Assembly (NCBI GenBank): GCA_001898935.1
Contig: MKVT01000006.1
Location: forward strand, 62,001 to 126,000
Direction of reading: 5' to 3'
Source of the DNA: Paludibacter sp. 47-17
GTDB taxonomy: Bacteria; Bacteroidota; Bacteroidia; Bacteroidales; Paludibacteraceae
DNA: 64,000 nucleotides
Shown one piece after another: positions 17,102-26,097 of this stretch. The first letter of the stretch is position 1, and every line of letters begins with the position of its first letter. Under the pieces are notes generated by a model. The model did not search any database, was not told the origin of the DNA, and was given only the letters and a program-made list of their open reading frames with translations. Position numbers and translations under genes: made by a program.

Positions 17102-18052
17102 ATGCAGATATCCGTTGTTGTACCCCTCTATAATGAAGCCGATTCGTTACCCAAATTATTCGAATGGATCGACCGTGTAATGACTAAGCACCGGTTCGAT
17201 TACGAAGTGATTTTTATTAACGACGGGAGTACCGATCAATCGTGGAAAATTATCGAGCAACTGCAAGCGCAATCGAACCGGGTCAGGGGAATCAAGTTCA
17301 GAAATAATTACGGCAAATCGCCGGCCTTGTACTGCGGTTTCAGAGCAGCCGCAGGCGATGTGGTGATTACAATGGATGCCGACCTGCAGGACAGTCCCGA
17401 TGAAATACCCGAACTCTACCGGATGATTACCGAAGAAGGGTACGACCTGGTTTCGGGATGGAAAAAGAAACGCCTCGATTCCAAGCTCACTAAAAACATT
17501 CCTTCCAAGATCTACAACGCCACCGCCCGTAAGGTTACGGGCCTGAAGTTACACGATATGAACTGTGGTTTAAAGGCCTATCGGAAAGAAGTGGTAAAAA
17601 ACATCGAGGTGTACGGCGAAATGCATCGTTACATCCCCTACCTCGCCAAAAATGCCGGTTTCCGTAAGATCGGCGAAAAAGTGGTGGAACACCGCAAACG
17701 GGAGTTCGGAAGTACAAAATTCGGGATGAACCGTTTTGTAAACGGGTATCTTGATTTAATGACGCTTTGGTTTTTGTCGAAATTCGGCAAAAAGCCGATG
17801 CATTTTTTTGGTTTGTACGGGAGTCTGATGTTTATTATCGGGTTCCTGGCCCTGGTGGGAGTGGCTGTCATGAAACTGCATGCCCTGGCCAGCCATATCC
17901 CGGCTCCTTTACTCACCGAAAATCCGTATTTTTACGTTGCACTGCTGGCTATGATACTCGGAACGCAACTGTTCATGACGGGCTTCCTGGGGGAATTAAT
18001 TACCAGAAATTCGTCGGAGCGCAACAATTATTTGATTGAAAAAGAAATTTAA
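17102..18052 (+). CDS. GT2 glycosyltransferase, polyprenyl-phosphate sugar synthase type
   Basis: The ATG at 17102 (MQISVVVPLYNEADSLP) gives 316 residues; the frame is open further upstream but those residues overlap DUF4199 and do not resemble the family. The catalytic domain has VIFINDGSTDQSW and the DADLQDSPDEIPEL metal motif. Two C-terminal membrane helices follow (FFGLYGSLMFIIGFLALVGV and FYVALLAMILGTQLFMTGFL). This is the DPM1/GtrB/ArnC layout, which puts a sugar on undecaprenyl phosphate at the inner membrane. In Bacteroidota this gene regularly follows DUF4199. The sugar cannot be told from sequence. Confidence 0.93.
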   Translation: MQISVVVPLYNEADSLPKLFEWIDRVMTKHRFDYEVIFINDGSTDQSWKIIEQLQAQSNRVRGIKFRNNYGKSPALYCGFRAAAGDVVITMDADLQDSPDEIPELYRMITEEGYDLVSGWKKKRLDSKLTKNIPSKIYNATARKVTGLKLHDMNCGLKAYRKEVVKNIEVYGEMHRYIPYLAKNAGFRKIGEKVVEHRKREFGSTKFGMNRFVNGYLDLMTLWFLSKFGKKPMHFFGLYGSLMFIIGFLALVGVAVMKLHALASHIPAPLLTENPYFYVALLAMILGTQLFMTGFLGELITRNSSERNNYLIEKEI

Positions 18053-18571
18053 ATGGATATTTTTAAAATCGTAATCCCCGCGTTTATTGTGATGATGACC
18101 GCTTATTTGTTGTTCGACAAAATGCTGGTCAACGAAGATAAGCGGCGTAAGGCTGAATTGCTCAAAAAGCACCATTCGGTGGTTACTCCCATCAGGCTGC
18201 GGGCCTACGAACGGCTGGCACTGCTGCTCGAACGCACGCATCCTTCTGCCATGATGCTTCAGGTTATTCAACCGGGTATGAATTGTATCGATGCGCAATC
18301 GAAATTGTTAAGCTATGTAAGAGCCGAATTCGATCATAATGTCTCGCAACAAATCTACGTAAGCGACGATGTATGGGAAGCGGTGAAAGCCGTTCACGAC
18401 AATATGATTAAGCTTATCAACACTACCGCCATGCATTTTCAACCCGACGAACCGGCATCAAAAATGGCTGAAGTATTAATCCGGATGTACAGCGAGCTCG
18501 ATGAAAATCCGACCTCCGTTGCCCTTACGGTATTGAAAGCCGAAACCCATCAATTATTTTTGGAATCATGA
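18053..18571 (+). CDS. Conserved Bacteroidota protein with N-terminal membrane anchor
   Basis: The 172-residue protein starts at the base after the GT2 stop. One N-terminal membrane helix (IFKIVIPAFIVMMTAYLLFD) is followed by a helical cytoplasmic part with PIRLRAYERLALLLERTHP and FDHNVSQQIYVSDDVWEAVKAVHDN. I recognise this as a family conserved next to DUF4199/GT2 in Bacteroidota (probably DUF7935), without known function. No catalytic motif is visible. Tight packing with its neighbours (1-bp spacing before, 4-bp overlap after) indicates a shared transcript. Confidence 0.8.
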   Translation: MDIFKIVIPAFIVMMTAYLLFDKMLVNEDKRRKAELLKKHHSVVTPIRLRAYERLALLLERTHPSAMMLQVIQPGMNCIDAQSKLLSYVRAEFDHNVSQQIYVSDDVWEAVKAVHDNMIKLINTTAMHFQPDEPASKMAEVLIRMYSELDENPTSVALTVLKAETHQLFLES

Positions 18572-19026
18572 AGCTATCGACTTTCGTCTATCTGATAGCG
18601 ACCTGCACACTGCTCACTGCGTGTCAGGCCGAAGAGGAGACCTGCCGGGAATCGACGGAGGTCAATCTTCGGATCGGGCTTTACAAAGCGGGTGCCACTG
18701 CGGTTTCGACGGTCGATAGTGTTACCGTGAGAGATATCGACACCGACAGTACTTTTTACGCCAACCGGAAAACCATCAGCCGCATTGAACTACCGCTCGA
18801 CCGGCAGACGAATATTGCCCGCTTGGCAGTACGGCTGAATGAAGACTGGGATACCCTTACCGTGATTTACAATTCGGAAGCATTTTTTATTTCGTATGCC
18901 TGCGGAATGGTGTTCACTCACCAAATCGACACGGTGCTTACTACCCGTCATGCTGTCGATAGCCTGAAAATTCCTGTTAAACTCATCAATACGGCCAATG
19001 AACAACATATTCAGCTTTACCGTTAG
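18568..19026 (+). CDS. DUF6452 family lipoprotein
   Basis: A 152-residue predicted lipoprotein: signal peptide MKLSTFVYLIATCTLLTAC with lipobox LTAC, so Cys19 would be acylated. The mature part is beta-rich, with CRESTEVNLRIGLYK and ISYACGMVFTHQIDTVL. The family (DUF6452) is found directly before DUF6048 across Bacteroidota. It overlaps the gene before by four bases and the gene after by 29 bases. Function unknown; a joint envelope role with the DUF6048 protein is likely from the strict pairing. Confidence 0.82.
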   Translation: MKLSTFVYLIATCTLLTACQAEEETCRESTEVNLRIGLYKAGATAVSTVDSVTVRDIDTDSTFYANRKTISRIELPLDRQTNIARLAVRLNEDWDTLTVIYNSEAFFISYACGMVFTHQIDTVLTTRHAVDSLKIPVKLINTANEQHIQLYR

Positions 19027-19681
19027 TGTGTTGGTGATGTTGGCGATGACCGTGGAGACGGCGCAGTCGCAGACTACAGTACCCGAAGATTCGGTACGTG
19101 CTCCTTTGTGGCAAGGTGTCACCGTCGAGATAGATATGGCTCCGGTAGTCACTAATTTATTCAACGACCGCTCGAGTTTTCGTTACGAAGCAGCAGCGCG
19201 AATCAACCTGCTGAATAAATATTTTCCGGTTATTGAAGCAGGTTACGAAAGCCGGCATCAGCAACTGAATTCGGGTATCGATTTTCTGGGAACGGGAATG
19301 TTTTACAAAGCAGGCGTTGATCTGAGTATTATAAAATCGGAACTGAAACACTCCATTAACAATAAATTTTTGTTGGGAGCCCGGATCGGGATGTCGAATT
19401 TCGAATATGATGTTACCAACATTCCGGTACGAAATGCCATAAACGGCAGTGCAGCTTCAGTTGATTGGACCGGCCAGCGGCAAACAGCCTATTGGATGGA
19501 GATTGTGGCCGGAATCAGAATAGAAGTAGTAAAACGCGTTATCATGGGTTGGTCGGTACGCACGAAAAATCCGTTCGGAGAAGCCGAGGCAGGCTCCGTC
19601 GGTCCCTGGTACATCCCCGGTTTTGGCAGAGCCGGCGATAGCGTATGGGCATTTAATTATACAATAGGATATCAATTTTAA
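18998..19681 (+). CDS. DUF6048 family outer-membrane protein
   Basis: The 227-residue protein has a signal peptide ending near AQS|QTT and a mature part of alternating beta strands ending in Phe (FNYTIGYQF), the mark of an outer-membrane barrel. Segments such as FRYEAAARINLLNKYFPVIEAGYE and KFLLGARIGMSNFEYDV fit DUF6048. It overlaps the DUF6452 lipoprotein gene by 29 bases, which suggests coupled synthesis of the two. Transketolase follows after 15 bp. No enzymatic motif is visible. Confidence 0.82.
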   Translation: MNNIFSFTVSVLVMLAMTVETAQSQTTVPEDSVRAPLWQGVTVEIDMAPVVTNLFNDRSSFRYEAAARINLLNKYFPVIEAGYESRHQQLNSGIDFLGTGMFYKAGVDLSIIKSELKHSINNKFLLGARIGMSNFEYDVTNIPVRNAINGSAASVDWTGQRQTAYWMEIVAGIRIEVVKRVIMGWSVRTKNPFGEAEAGSVGPWYIPGFGRAGDSVWAFNYTIGYQF

Positions 19682-19696
19682 TTAACAAGTAGTAAT

Positions 19697-21718
19697 ATGA
19701 ATTCAATTGAAACTTTAAACCGGGCAGCCGATAACATTCGTGTACTGGCAGCCTCGATGGTTGAAAAAGCAAAATCAGGTCACCCCGGTGGTGCCATGGG
19801 TGGCGCCGATTTCATCAACGTACTCTACTCGGAGTTTTTAGTGTATGATCCTGAAAATCCCACCTGGGCAGGCCGCGATCGTTTCTTCCTCGACCCGGGA
19901 CATATGTCGCCCATGTTGTATTCGGTACTTGCTTGTGCAGGTAAATATTCGATGGACGAACTGGCGCAGTTCCGCCAGTGGGGCTCTCCTACTCCAGGTC
20001 ACCCCGAGGTGGATGTCATGCGTGGGGTGGAAAATACTTCCGGACCGCTGGGTCAGGGACATACCTACGCGGTGGGTGCCGCCATTGCTGCAAAATTCCT
20101 GAAAGCCCGTTTCGGAAATGTAATGGGCCAGAAAGTATATGCTTTCATTTCAGACGGAGGGATACAGGAGGAAATTTCGCAGGGAGCAGGACGCATCGCC
20201 GGCCACCTGGGACTCGATAACCTGATCATGTTCTACGATTCGAACGATATTCAGCTGTCGACCGAAACCAAAGACGTTACCAGCGAAGATGTAGCGCTAA
20301 AATACACCGCATGGGGATGGAATGTAACCACCATCGACGGCAATAATGCAGCCGAAATCCGTCAGGCGCTTACTGCCGCGCAAACGGCCAATGGACGTCC
20401 TACATTGATCATCGGTAAAACCATCATGGGTAAAGGGGCACGCAAAGCCGATGGCAGCAGCTACGAGCGCATGACAGCCACTCACGGCATGCCGCTGGGT
20501 GAAGCCGGCGCTTCGTACGAAGAAAGCATTAAAAACCTGGGAGGAAACCCGGAAGCTCCGTTTGTGATCTTCCCCGAAACCGAAGAACTGTACGGCAAGC
20601 GTTCGCAGGAATTGCGTGCTATTGTTGCCGAAAAATATGCTGCCGAGAAAGAATGGGCAATGGCAAACCCTCAATTGGCTGAGAAACTGGCCTTCTTCTT
20701 CTCGGGCAAGACCGCTGTAAACTGGGATGCCGTTGTACAGAAACCCAACCAGTCGACCCGCGGTGCATCGGCGGTAGTGTTGGCCGAATTAGCTAAACAA
20801 GTCGAAAACATGGTGGTTGCATCGGCCGACTTATCGAATTCCGATAAAACCGACGGCTTCCTGAAAAATACCAAGGCATTTACCAAAGACGATTTCAGCG
20901 GTTCGTTCCTGCAAGCCGGAGTAGCTGAGCTCACCATGGCTTGTTTGAGTATTGGGATGAGCCTGCACGGTGGGGTAATTCCGGCCTGTGCTACTTTCTT
21001 TGTATTCTCCGATTATATGAAACCGGCGGTACGCATGGCTGCCCTGATGGAGCAACCCGTGAAATTCATCTGGACCCACGATGCGTTCCGGGTGGGAGAA
21101 GACGGACCGACCCATGAGCCGGTTGAGCAGGAAGCTCAGATCCGCCTGATGGAAAAACTGAAAAACCATAAGGGGCACAATTCGATGCTGGTGCTTCGTC
21201 CGGCCGACGTGGAAGAAACAACTGTTGCCTGGAAAATGGCATTGGAAAACACCCACACTCCTACCGCCCTCATTCTGTCGCGTCAAAACATCAACGACCT
21301 GCCGGCTGCAACCAGCCGTAAGGAAGAAGCGGTACAGGCCGGGAAAGGTGCTTATGTGGTCGAATGCGACGGTAATCCGGATGTTATCCTGCTGGCTTCG
21401 GGTTCGGAGGTTTCGACCTTGAACGAGGGAGCTGCTTTACTGCGTGCCGATGGAATCAAAGTTCGTCTGGTTTCGGTTCCGTCCGAAGGATTATTCCGCT
21501 CCCAGCCGGCCGAATACCAGGAATCGGTACTGCCGCAGGGCGCCAAATTGTTCGGTCTGACGGCCGGTTTACCGGTTAACCTGGAAGGATTGGTAGGTTG
21601 CCGCGGTAAAGTTTTCGGTCTGGAATCGTTTGGCTTCTCGGCTCCGTACAAGGTGCTCGACGAAAAACTGGGCTTCACCGGTAAAAATGTATACGAACAG
21701 GTGAAATCGATCTTATAA
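19697..21718 (+). CDS. tkt: Transketolase
   Basis: Transketolase moves two-carbon units between sugar phosphates in the pentose phosphate pathway, with thiamine diphosphate. The single 673-residue chain has all three domains: the N-terminal TPP domain with KSGHPGGAMGGADF, HTYAVGAAIAAKF and DGGIQEEISQGAGR; the pyrimidine-binding domain (WTHDAFRVGEDGPTHEPVEQ); and the C-terminal domain. It follows DUF6048 by 15 bp, so it may be transcribed from the upstream cluster, and it ends at a GC-rich terminator. Confidence 0.97.
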   Translation: MNSIETLNRAADNIRVLAASMVEKAKSGHPGGAMGGADFINVLYSEFLVYDPENPTWAGRDRFFLDPGHMSPMLYSVLACAGKYSMDELAQFRQWGSPTPGHPEVDVMRGVENTSGPLGQGHTYAVGAAIAAKFLKARFGNVMGQKVYAFISDGGIQEEISQGAGRIAGHLGLDNLIMFYDSNDIQLSTETKDVTSEDVALKYTAWGWNVTTIDGNNAAEIRQALTAAQTANGRPTLIIGKTIMGKGARKADGSSYERMTATHGMPLGEAGASYEESIKNLGGNPEAPFVIFPETEELYGKRSQELRAIVAEKYAAEKEWAMANPQLAEKLAFFFSGKTAVNWDAVVQKPNQSTRGASAVVLAELAKQVENMVVASADLSNSDKTDGFLKNTKAFTKDDFSGSFLQAGVAELTMACLSIGMSLHGGVIPACATFFVFSDYMKPAVRMAALMEQPVKFIWTHDAFRVGEDGPTHEPVEQEAQIRLMEKLKNHKGHNSMLVLRPADVEETTVAWKMALENTHTPTALILSRQNINDLPAATSRKEEAVQAGKGAYVVECDGNPDVILLASGSEVSTLNEGAALLRADGIKVRLVSVPSEGLFRSQPAEYQESVLPQGAKLFGLTAGLPVNLEGLVGCRGKVFGLESFGFSAPYKVLDEKLGFTGKNVYEQVKSIL

Positions 21719-21733
21719 TATTTCTTGATATGG

Positions 21734-21770
21734 TCTCCCCCGGAAGTTGGTTTACTTTTGGGGGAGATTT
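21734..21770 (+). terminator. Terminator of tkt
   Basis: TCTCCCCC (21734-21741) pairs with GGGGGAGA (21760-21767), followed by TTTTATTTAT. The 18-base loop contains TACTTTTG (21753-21760), a possible -7 box for the next gene. Confidence 0.75.
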
Positions 21771-21786
21771 TATTTATAATTCACAC

Positions 21787-23007
21787 ATGAAAATGAGAAA
21801 ACAACTACTTTTTCTTTTTATCCTGGGCGCCTTATCACTTTACGCCGAAAACAAACGTAGTTATACCTGGTACGGTTTTGTGCGCAACGATTTTTATTAT
21901 AATTCGCGGCAGAATGAGGAATCGCTCGACGGGATTTTCCATTTTTATCCCAAACCGGTGGTCGCCACCTCCGCCGGCGCCGATATAAATGCCGTACCCC
22001 AGGCCGAAATGCTGAGCATAGCCACCCGCATAGGACTGGATATCAAAGGCGATGAATTGTACAATACCAAGGTAAGCGCTAAGCTCGAAATGGATTTTGC
22101 CGGTACCGGAAGCACCTATTTCCTGATGCGGATCCGGCAAGCTTATGTCCGGTTCGACCGTAAAGCCACCGGTTTACTGATCGGTCAAACCTGGCATCCG
22201 CTCTGGGGCGATGTAACTCCGACCGTCGTTTCGTTCAACTCCGGCTCCCCCTTTCAACCCTTCAACCGAAGCCCTCAAATCCGGCTCACCCACCAACTTT
22301 TCAAGGGCTTGACCCTTACCGGAGCTGCCGTCTGGCAAATGCAAACCAGTTCCAACGGGCCGCTGGGATTCACACCGGCCTATCTGAAAAATTCGCCGAT
22401 CCCCAACTTAGTGGCCGGCATCCAGTATGCCGGCACACATCTTACGGCCGGCAGTACGCTCGACTATAAACGAATTCGGCCCGAAACAGGTTTTATCAAT
22501 AGTTCGATGAGCGCAGCAGCCTACTTACAATATAAAAACGGATTGTTCTGCATCAAGGGCAAAACGGTATATGGCAACAACCTGGCCGATCATATCATGC
22601 TGGGAGGATACGGATTATATTACGATAGCAGCGCCAACCGGTTTGGCTATACTAATCTGACGGCTTCCTCGTCGTGGATAAACATCGTGTATGGAAAAAC
22701 CTGGCAGGTAGGTGCGTTTGCAGGCCTGCACCAGAACCTGGGTAGTGTGTTGCCGATGCTGCACCAGAATGCCGCCGGGCAATACACCGTTTACGGACGG
22801 GGATTCTACAAAGAACAACAAGAGCTACTCGACCGGATGGTACGAATAGCTCCCTTTGTGATGCACTCGATTAACAATTTTATGTTCGGTGTGGAATATA
22901 ACTTAACCCTGGCCGATTACGGGAAAATTCAATCGAATGGAAGGGTTCTAAACCCCTACACAATTACCAATCACCGTATGGTGGCCACCGTGGTTTACAA
23001 TTTTTAA
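21787..23007 (+). CDS. Outer-membrane beta-barrel protein, porin-like
   Basis: The ATG at 21787 gives 406 residues beginning with a signal peptide (MKMRKQLLFLFILGALSLYAE); an earlier in-frame ATG at 21730 falls inside the tkt terminator and is unlikely. The mature part is made of alternating strands with many aromatic residues (YTWYGFVRNDFYYNSRQ, RIRQAYVRFDRKATGLLIGQ) and ends in Phe (MVATVVYNF), as porins do. The block GLLIGQTWHPLWGDVTP resembles DcaP-like porins. Substrate unknown. Its stop shares TTAA with the convergent DUF349 gene. Confidence 0.85.
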   Translation: MKMRKQLLFLFILGALSLYAENKRSYTWYGFVRNDFYYNSRQNEESLDGIFHFYPKPVVATSAGADINAVPQAEMLSIATRIGLDIKGDELYNTKVSAKLEMDFAGTGSTYFLMRIRQAYVRFDRKATGLLIGQTWHPLWGDVTPTVVSFNSGSPFQPFNRSPQIRLTHQLFKGLTLTGAAVWQMQTSSNGPLGFTPAYLKNSPIPNLVAGIQYAGTHLTAGSTLDYKRIRPETGFINSSMSAAAYLQYKNGLFCIKGKTVYGNNLADHIMLGGYGLYYDSSANRFGYTNLTASSSWINIVYGKTWQVGAFAGLHQNLGSVLPMLHQNAAGQYTVYGRGFYKEQQELLDRMVRIAPFVMHSINNFMFGVEYNLTLADYGKIQSNGRVLNPYTITNHRMVATVVYNF

Positions 23008-24770
23008 AAGCTGTCTTCGATGAGGCTGATCTTTTGTTCAATAAGATTGGCCTCTTCTTTCAGCGCCTCGATTTTTCGTTCCATCTCGCGAATCAATCCC
23101 GATCCCTTCTTGCTGTTTACCGTCAGAAAACCGATATTATTCTCGTAAGTGGCAATTTCCGATTTGAGGTGTTCATACGCACGCACCAGCTTTTCGCGCT
23201 CGCGTAGCAGCTTGTTTTCGCCTTTCGTCGACATATCCTTCAGGTTCGACCTGAAATTATCCAACCTGCGTTGCGTAGCATCCACATTCAGCTTCTCAAA
23301 CATTTTATCGACATGGGTGCGGTATTCCTTATACACTTTATCCTTCTCCTTAAAAGGAACATGACCGATTTCGTTAAATGCGGCAATATACTCGCGTAAT
23401 TGAATAAGAATGTCGGCAGGCTGTTTATCTTCAACCGTATCGAGCGCCTGGATGGCTGCAATAATTTCTTTCTTCTTGGCAAGATTTTCAAGCTCTACCG
23501 AACGGGCATCCGAAGTATTCTTTTGCTTTTGTTCGAAGAAATAATCGCATGCACCGATGAATCGTTTCCACAATTCGTCGGAATATTTTTTTGCGACCGG
23601 ACCCACTGTCTTCCACTCTTTCTGAAGCTGGATCAGCTTATCCGATGTTGCCTTCCAATCGGTATTCTCTTTCAGAGCTTCGGCCTGTTCGCACAGCTGA
23701 CGTTTTCTTTCCAGGTTATCGTTCAGAACATTTTTCGACGATTTATAGAATTCACCTTTCGCATTGAAGAACTTATCGCAGGCTGCACGGTAGCGGTCGA
23801 AAATTTTATGATTCATCTTCCGGGGTGCAAAACCGATCGTCCGCCATTCCTCTTGCCAGGCTATCACCGTTTTGGTAGCGTCGTCCCATGCTTTATAGCT
23901 GTTCAGCCCGCTAATATCCAATGCCTCCAGCTTTTCGCACAAGGCTTGTTTCAAGGCCAGGTTATCGTCCTCCAGTTTCCGGATCGAATCGAAATGCCCC
24001 TGATGTTTTTTATTGATTACCGACGATGCGGTCTTAAAACGCGTCCAGATTTCCTCGCGGAATTCGCGGGCCACCGGACCCGTTTCGTGCCATTCTTCGT
24101 GCAATTTCTGGAGTTGGTGAAACGCGGAAACCACATCGTCTTCGTCGGCCAGCTTTTCAGCTGTTTCGCAAAGTTGTTGTTTGATCTCCAGGTTTTTACG
24201 GAAATCGTATTCGCGCAATTCGTTGTTGATCTTTATCAGGTCCCAGAACGACTCCTGATAAGTGGAATACAGCTTCCAGAGTTCGCTCACATTGGCCTGC
24301 GGAACCTGGCCTATGGACTTCCATTTCTTCTGCAGCTCGCGGAATTCGTTGATATGCGTCGAAACATCGTCGTTGCTTTCCACCAGAACTTTCATCCGTT
24401 CCAGGATATGCTGCTTCTGGAGCAGGTTGTTTTCGCGTTCGGCTTCCAGTTTGGCCGTATAAGCCGATTTCCGCGATTTATATTCATTGAGCATTTCCTT
24501 CAACTGCTCATCCAGTTCATCTTTTTCTGGTTTGAAATCAATTTCCTCCCCCCCTTCTTCAAGGAACTTACGTTTATTTTCTTCGAGCTCCGCTTTTACT
24601 TTACGGTAAAAAACCTGCTTAATCTGCTCTACGTCATCTTTGATAGCTTCGATATCTTTCGATAACAAGAGTTTAAGCGCAGCCAGCAGCTCCTCGCGTG
24701 TTGCATTCGAAAAGTCCTGTGTCGGTTCAGTGTCCTTGTTCAGTTCAAGTGGGTCCATGTTCAATTTCAT
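23004..24770 (-). CDS. DUF349 repeat protein
   Basis: The 588-residue, highly charged helical protein carries at least five copies of the DUF349 repeat, each marked by a W-x5-G-x-V/A-P block: WKSIGQVPQANVSELWKLY, WHETGPVAREFREEIW, WRTIGFAPRKMNHKIFDRY, WKTVGPVAKKYSDELWKRF and FNEIGHVPFKEKDKVYKEY. The C-terminal 90 residues look like a coiled coil. The family is conserved throughout Bacteroidota, but I know no firm function. It has no signal or membrane segment, so it is cytoplasmic. The stop overlaps the convergent barrel gene by four bases. Confidence 0.93.
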   Translation of the reverse strand: MKLNMDPLELNKDTEPTQDFSNATREELLAALKLLLSKDIEAIKDDVEQIKQVFYRKVKAELEENKRKFLEEGGEEIDFKPEKDELDEQLKEMLNEYKSRKSAYTAKLEAERENNLLQKQHILERMKVLVESNDDVSTHINEFRELQKKWKSIGQVPQANVSELWKLYSTYQESFWDLIKINNELREYDFRKNLEIKQQLCETAEKLADEDDVVSAFHQLQKLHEEWHETGPVAREFREEIWTRFKTASSVINKKHQGHFDSIRKLEDDNLALKQALCEKLEALDISGLNSYKAWDDATKTVIAWQEEWRTIGFAPRKMNHKIFDRYRAACDKFFNAKGEFYKSSKNVLNDNLERKRQLCEQAEALKENTDWKATSDKLIQLQKEWKTVGPVAKKYSDELWKRFIGACDYFFEQKQKNTSDARSVELENLAKKKEIIAAIQALDTVEDKQPADILIQLREYIAAFNEIGHVPFKEKDKVYKEYRTHVDKMFEKLNVDATQRRLDNFRSNLKDMSTKGENKLLREREKLVRAYEHLKSEIATYENNIGFLTVNSKKGSGLIREMERKIEALKEEANLIEQKISLIEDSF

Positions 24771-24831
24771 TTATTACGGTGATTAGTTCGTTCACTTTAA
24801 ACCAGATGATCAGATTTCAGGTTTAATTCCA

Positions 24832-24839
24832 CAAAAATA
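24832..24839 (-). promoter_or_regulatory. -7 box of the DUF349 gene promoter
   Basis: TATTTTTG on the minus strand fits TAnnTTTG and predicts a leader of about 55 bases. No clear -33 box in the AT-rich sequence upstream. Confidence 0.4.
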
Positions 24840-24886
24840 AAGATTTTTTTTTAATAAAGCTGAATTTAATCAGATTATTCCGAAAA

Positions 24887-26092
24887 TCAATACCTTAAAT
24901 CGTGTCCCATCCGGTTTTTCTTTGTTTCCATATAAAACTTATTATGAGGATTTGGTTCGATGATGATCGGAACATTTTCAACAATTTCAAGATTGTAGGC
25001 TTCCAGTCCGATCCGTTTTACCGGATTGTTACTCATCAGTTTAATCTTGGTTACCCCCAGACTTCTTAAAATCTGCGCTCCTACCCCATAATCGCGCTCA
25101 TCGGCATTAAAACCCAGATGCAGATTGGCGTCCACGGTATCCATTCCTTCTTCCTGCAGCTTGTAAGCTTTAATCTTATTCATCAACCCGATGCCTCGGC
25201 CTTCCTGATTCATGTATACGATTACACCCTTACCTGCTTCTTCGATAAGCTGCATGGCTTTATGAAGCTGATCGCCGCACTCGCAACGCATGGAACCGAA
25301 AATATCGCCGGTAACACAGGATGAATGTACACGTACCAGTATGGGCTCGTCCTTTTCCCAGCTCCCTTTAATTAAAGCCACATGCTCCAGTCCATTCGAA
25401 ATCTGACGGAAAGGGATGAGTCTGAAACTTCCCCAGGCGGTAGGCATGCTCACTTCGACCCCTTCTTCGACCAACGACTCGCTTTTCAGCCGATACGATA
25501 TTAAATCGGCTATACTGATGATTTTGATACCGAACTTTTTGGCAATCTCGAGCAATTGTGGCATCCGGGCCATCGATCCGTCTTCGTTCATAATTTCAAT
25601 GAGCGCACCGGCAGGATACAAACCGGCCATCCGGGCCAGGTCGACAGCCGCCTCGGTATGTCCGGCCCTTCGGATAACGCCTCGTGTTTTTGCGCGCAGC
25701 GGAAATATATGACCGGGCCGGCCAAAGGTATCGGGGCGTGAAGCGGGATCGCACAACGCCCGTAAAGTCGCCGCACGGTCGCTGGCCGAAACGCCCGTCG
25801 TACAACCTTCCAACTTATCGATACTCACCGTGAAGGGAGTAGCATGTACCGATGTATTTCGCACCACCTGCATATCGAGATCGAGCTCGTCGCACCTTTC
25901 TTCCGTGAGCGGCGCACACAATAAACCCCTGCCGTGGGTGATCATGAAATTGACCATTTCGGGCGTTATTTTCTCAGCAGCACAGATAAAATCACCTTCA
26001 TTTTCACGATCTTCGTCATCCACCACAATCAGCAATTTTCCGTCCCTGATGTCGGCAATGGCTTCTTCAATAGTATTTAAAACTTTTTCCAT
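24887..26092 (-). CDS. ribBA: Bifunctional DHBP synthase / GTP cyclohydrolase II
   Basis: RibBA supplies both branches of riboflavin synthesis. The N-terminal 205 residues are 3,4-dihydroxy-2-butanone 4-phosphate synthase, with [16 protein letters not shown] and [11 protein letters not shown]. The C-terminal half is GTP cyclohydrolase II, with the zinc site in [17 protein letters not shown], then [16 protein letters not shown] and [11 protein letters not shown]. Both active sites look intact (401 residues). It begins five bases after the lptG stop, so the two are co-transcribed from the lptG promoter. Confidence 0.96.
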   Translation of the reverse strand: MEKVLNTIEEAIADIRDGKLLIVVDDEDRENEGDFICAAEKITPEMVNFMITHGRGLLCAPLTEERCDELDLDMQVVRNTSVHATPFTVSIDKLEGCTTGVSASDRAATLRALCDPASRPDTFGRPGHIFPLRAKTRGVIRRAGHTEAAVDLARMAGLYPAGALIEIMNEDGSMARMPQLLEIAKKFGIKIISIADLISYRLKSESLVEEGVEVSMPTAWGSFRLIPFRQISNGLEHVALIKGSWEKDEPILVRVHSSCVTGDIFGSMRCECGDQLHKAMQLIEEAGKGVIVYMNQEGRGIGLMNKIKAYKLQEEGMDTVDANLHLGFNADERDYGVGAQILRSLGVTKIKLMSNNPVKRIGLEAYNLEIVENVPIIIEPNPHNKFYMETKKNRMGHDLRY

Positions 26093-26097
26093 ACTTT

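Noticed and set aside
23400-24665. 421-codon plus-strand frame opposite the DUF349 gene, and a similar one opposite mfd (35912-37117)
   Set aside because: Both lie entirely antisense to well-supported repeat or helicase proteins, and show the Phe/Leu/His-rich make-up of shadow frames.
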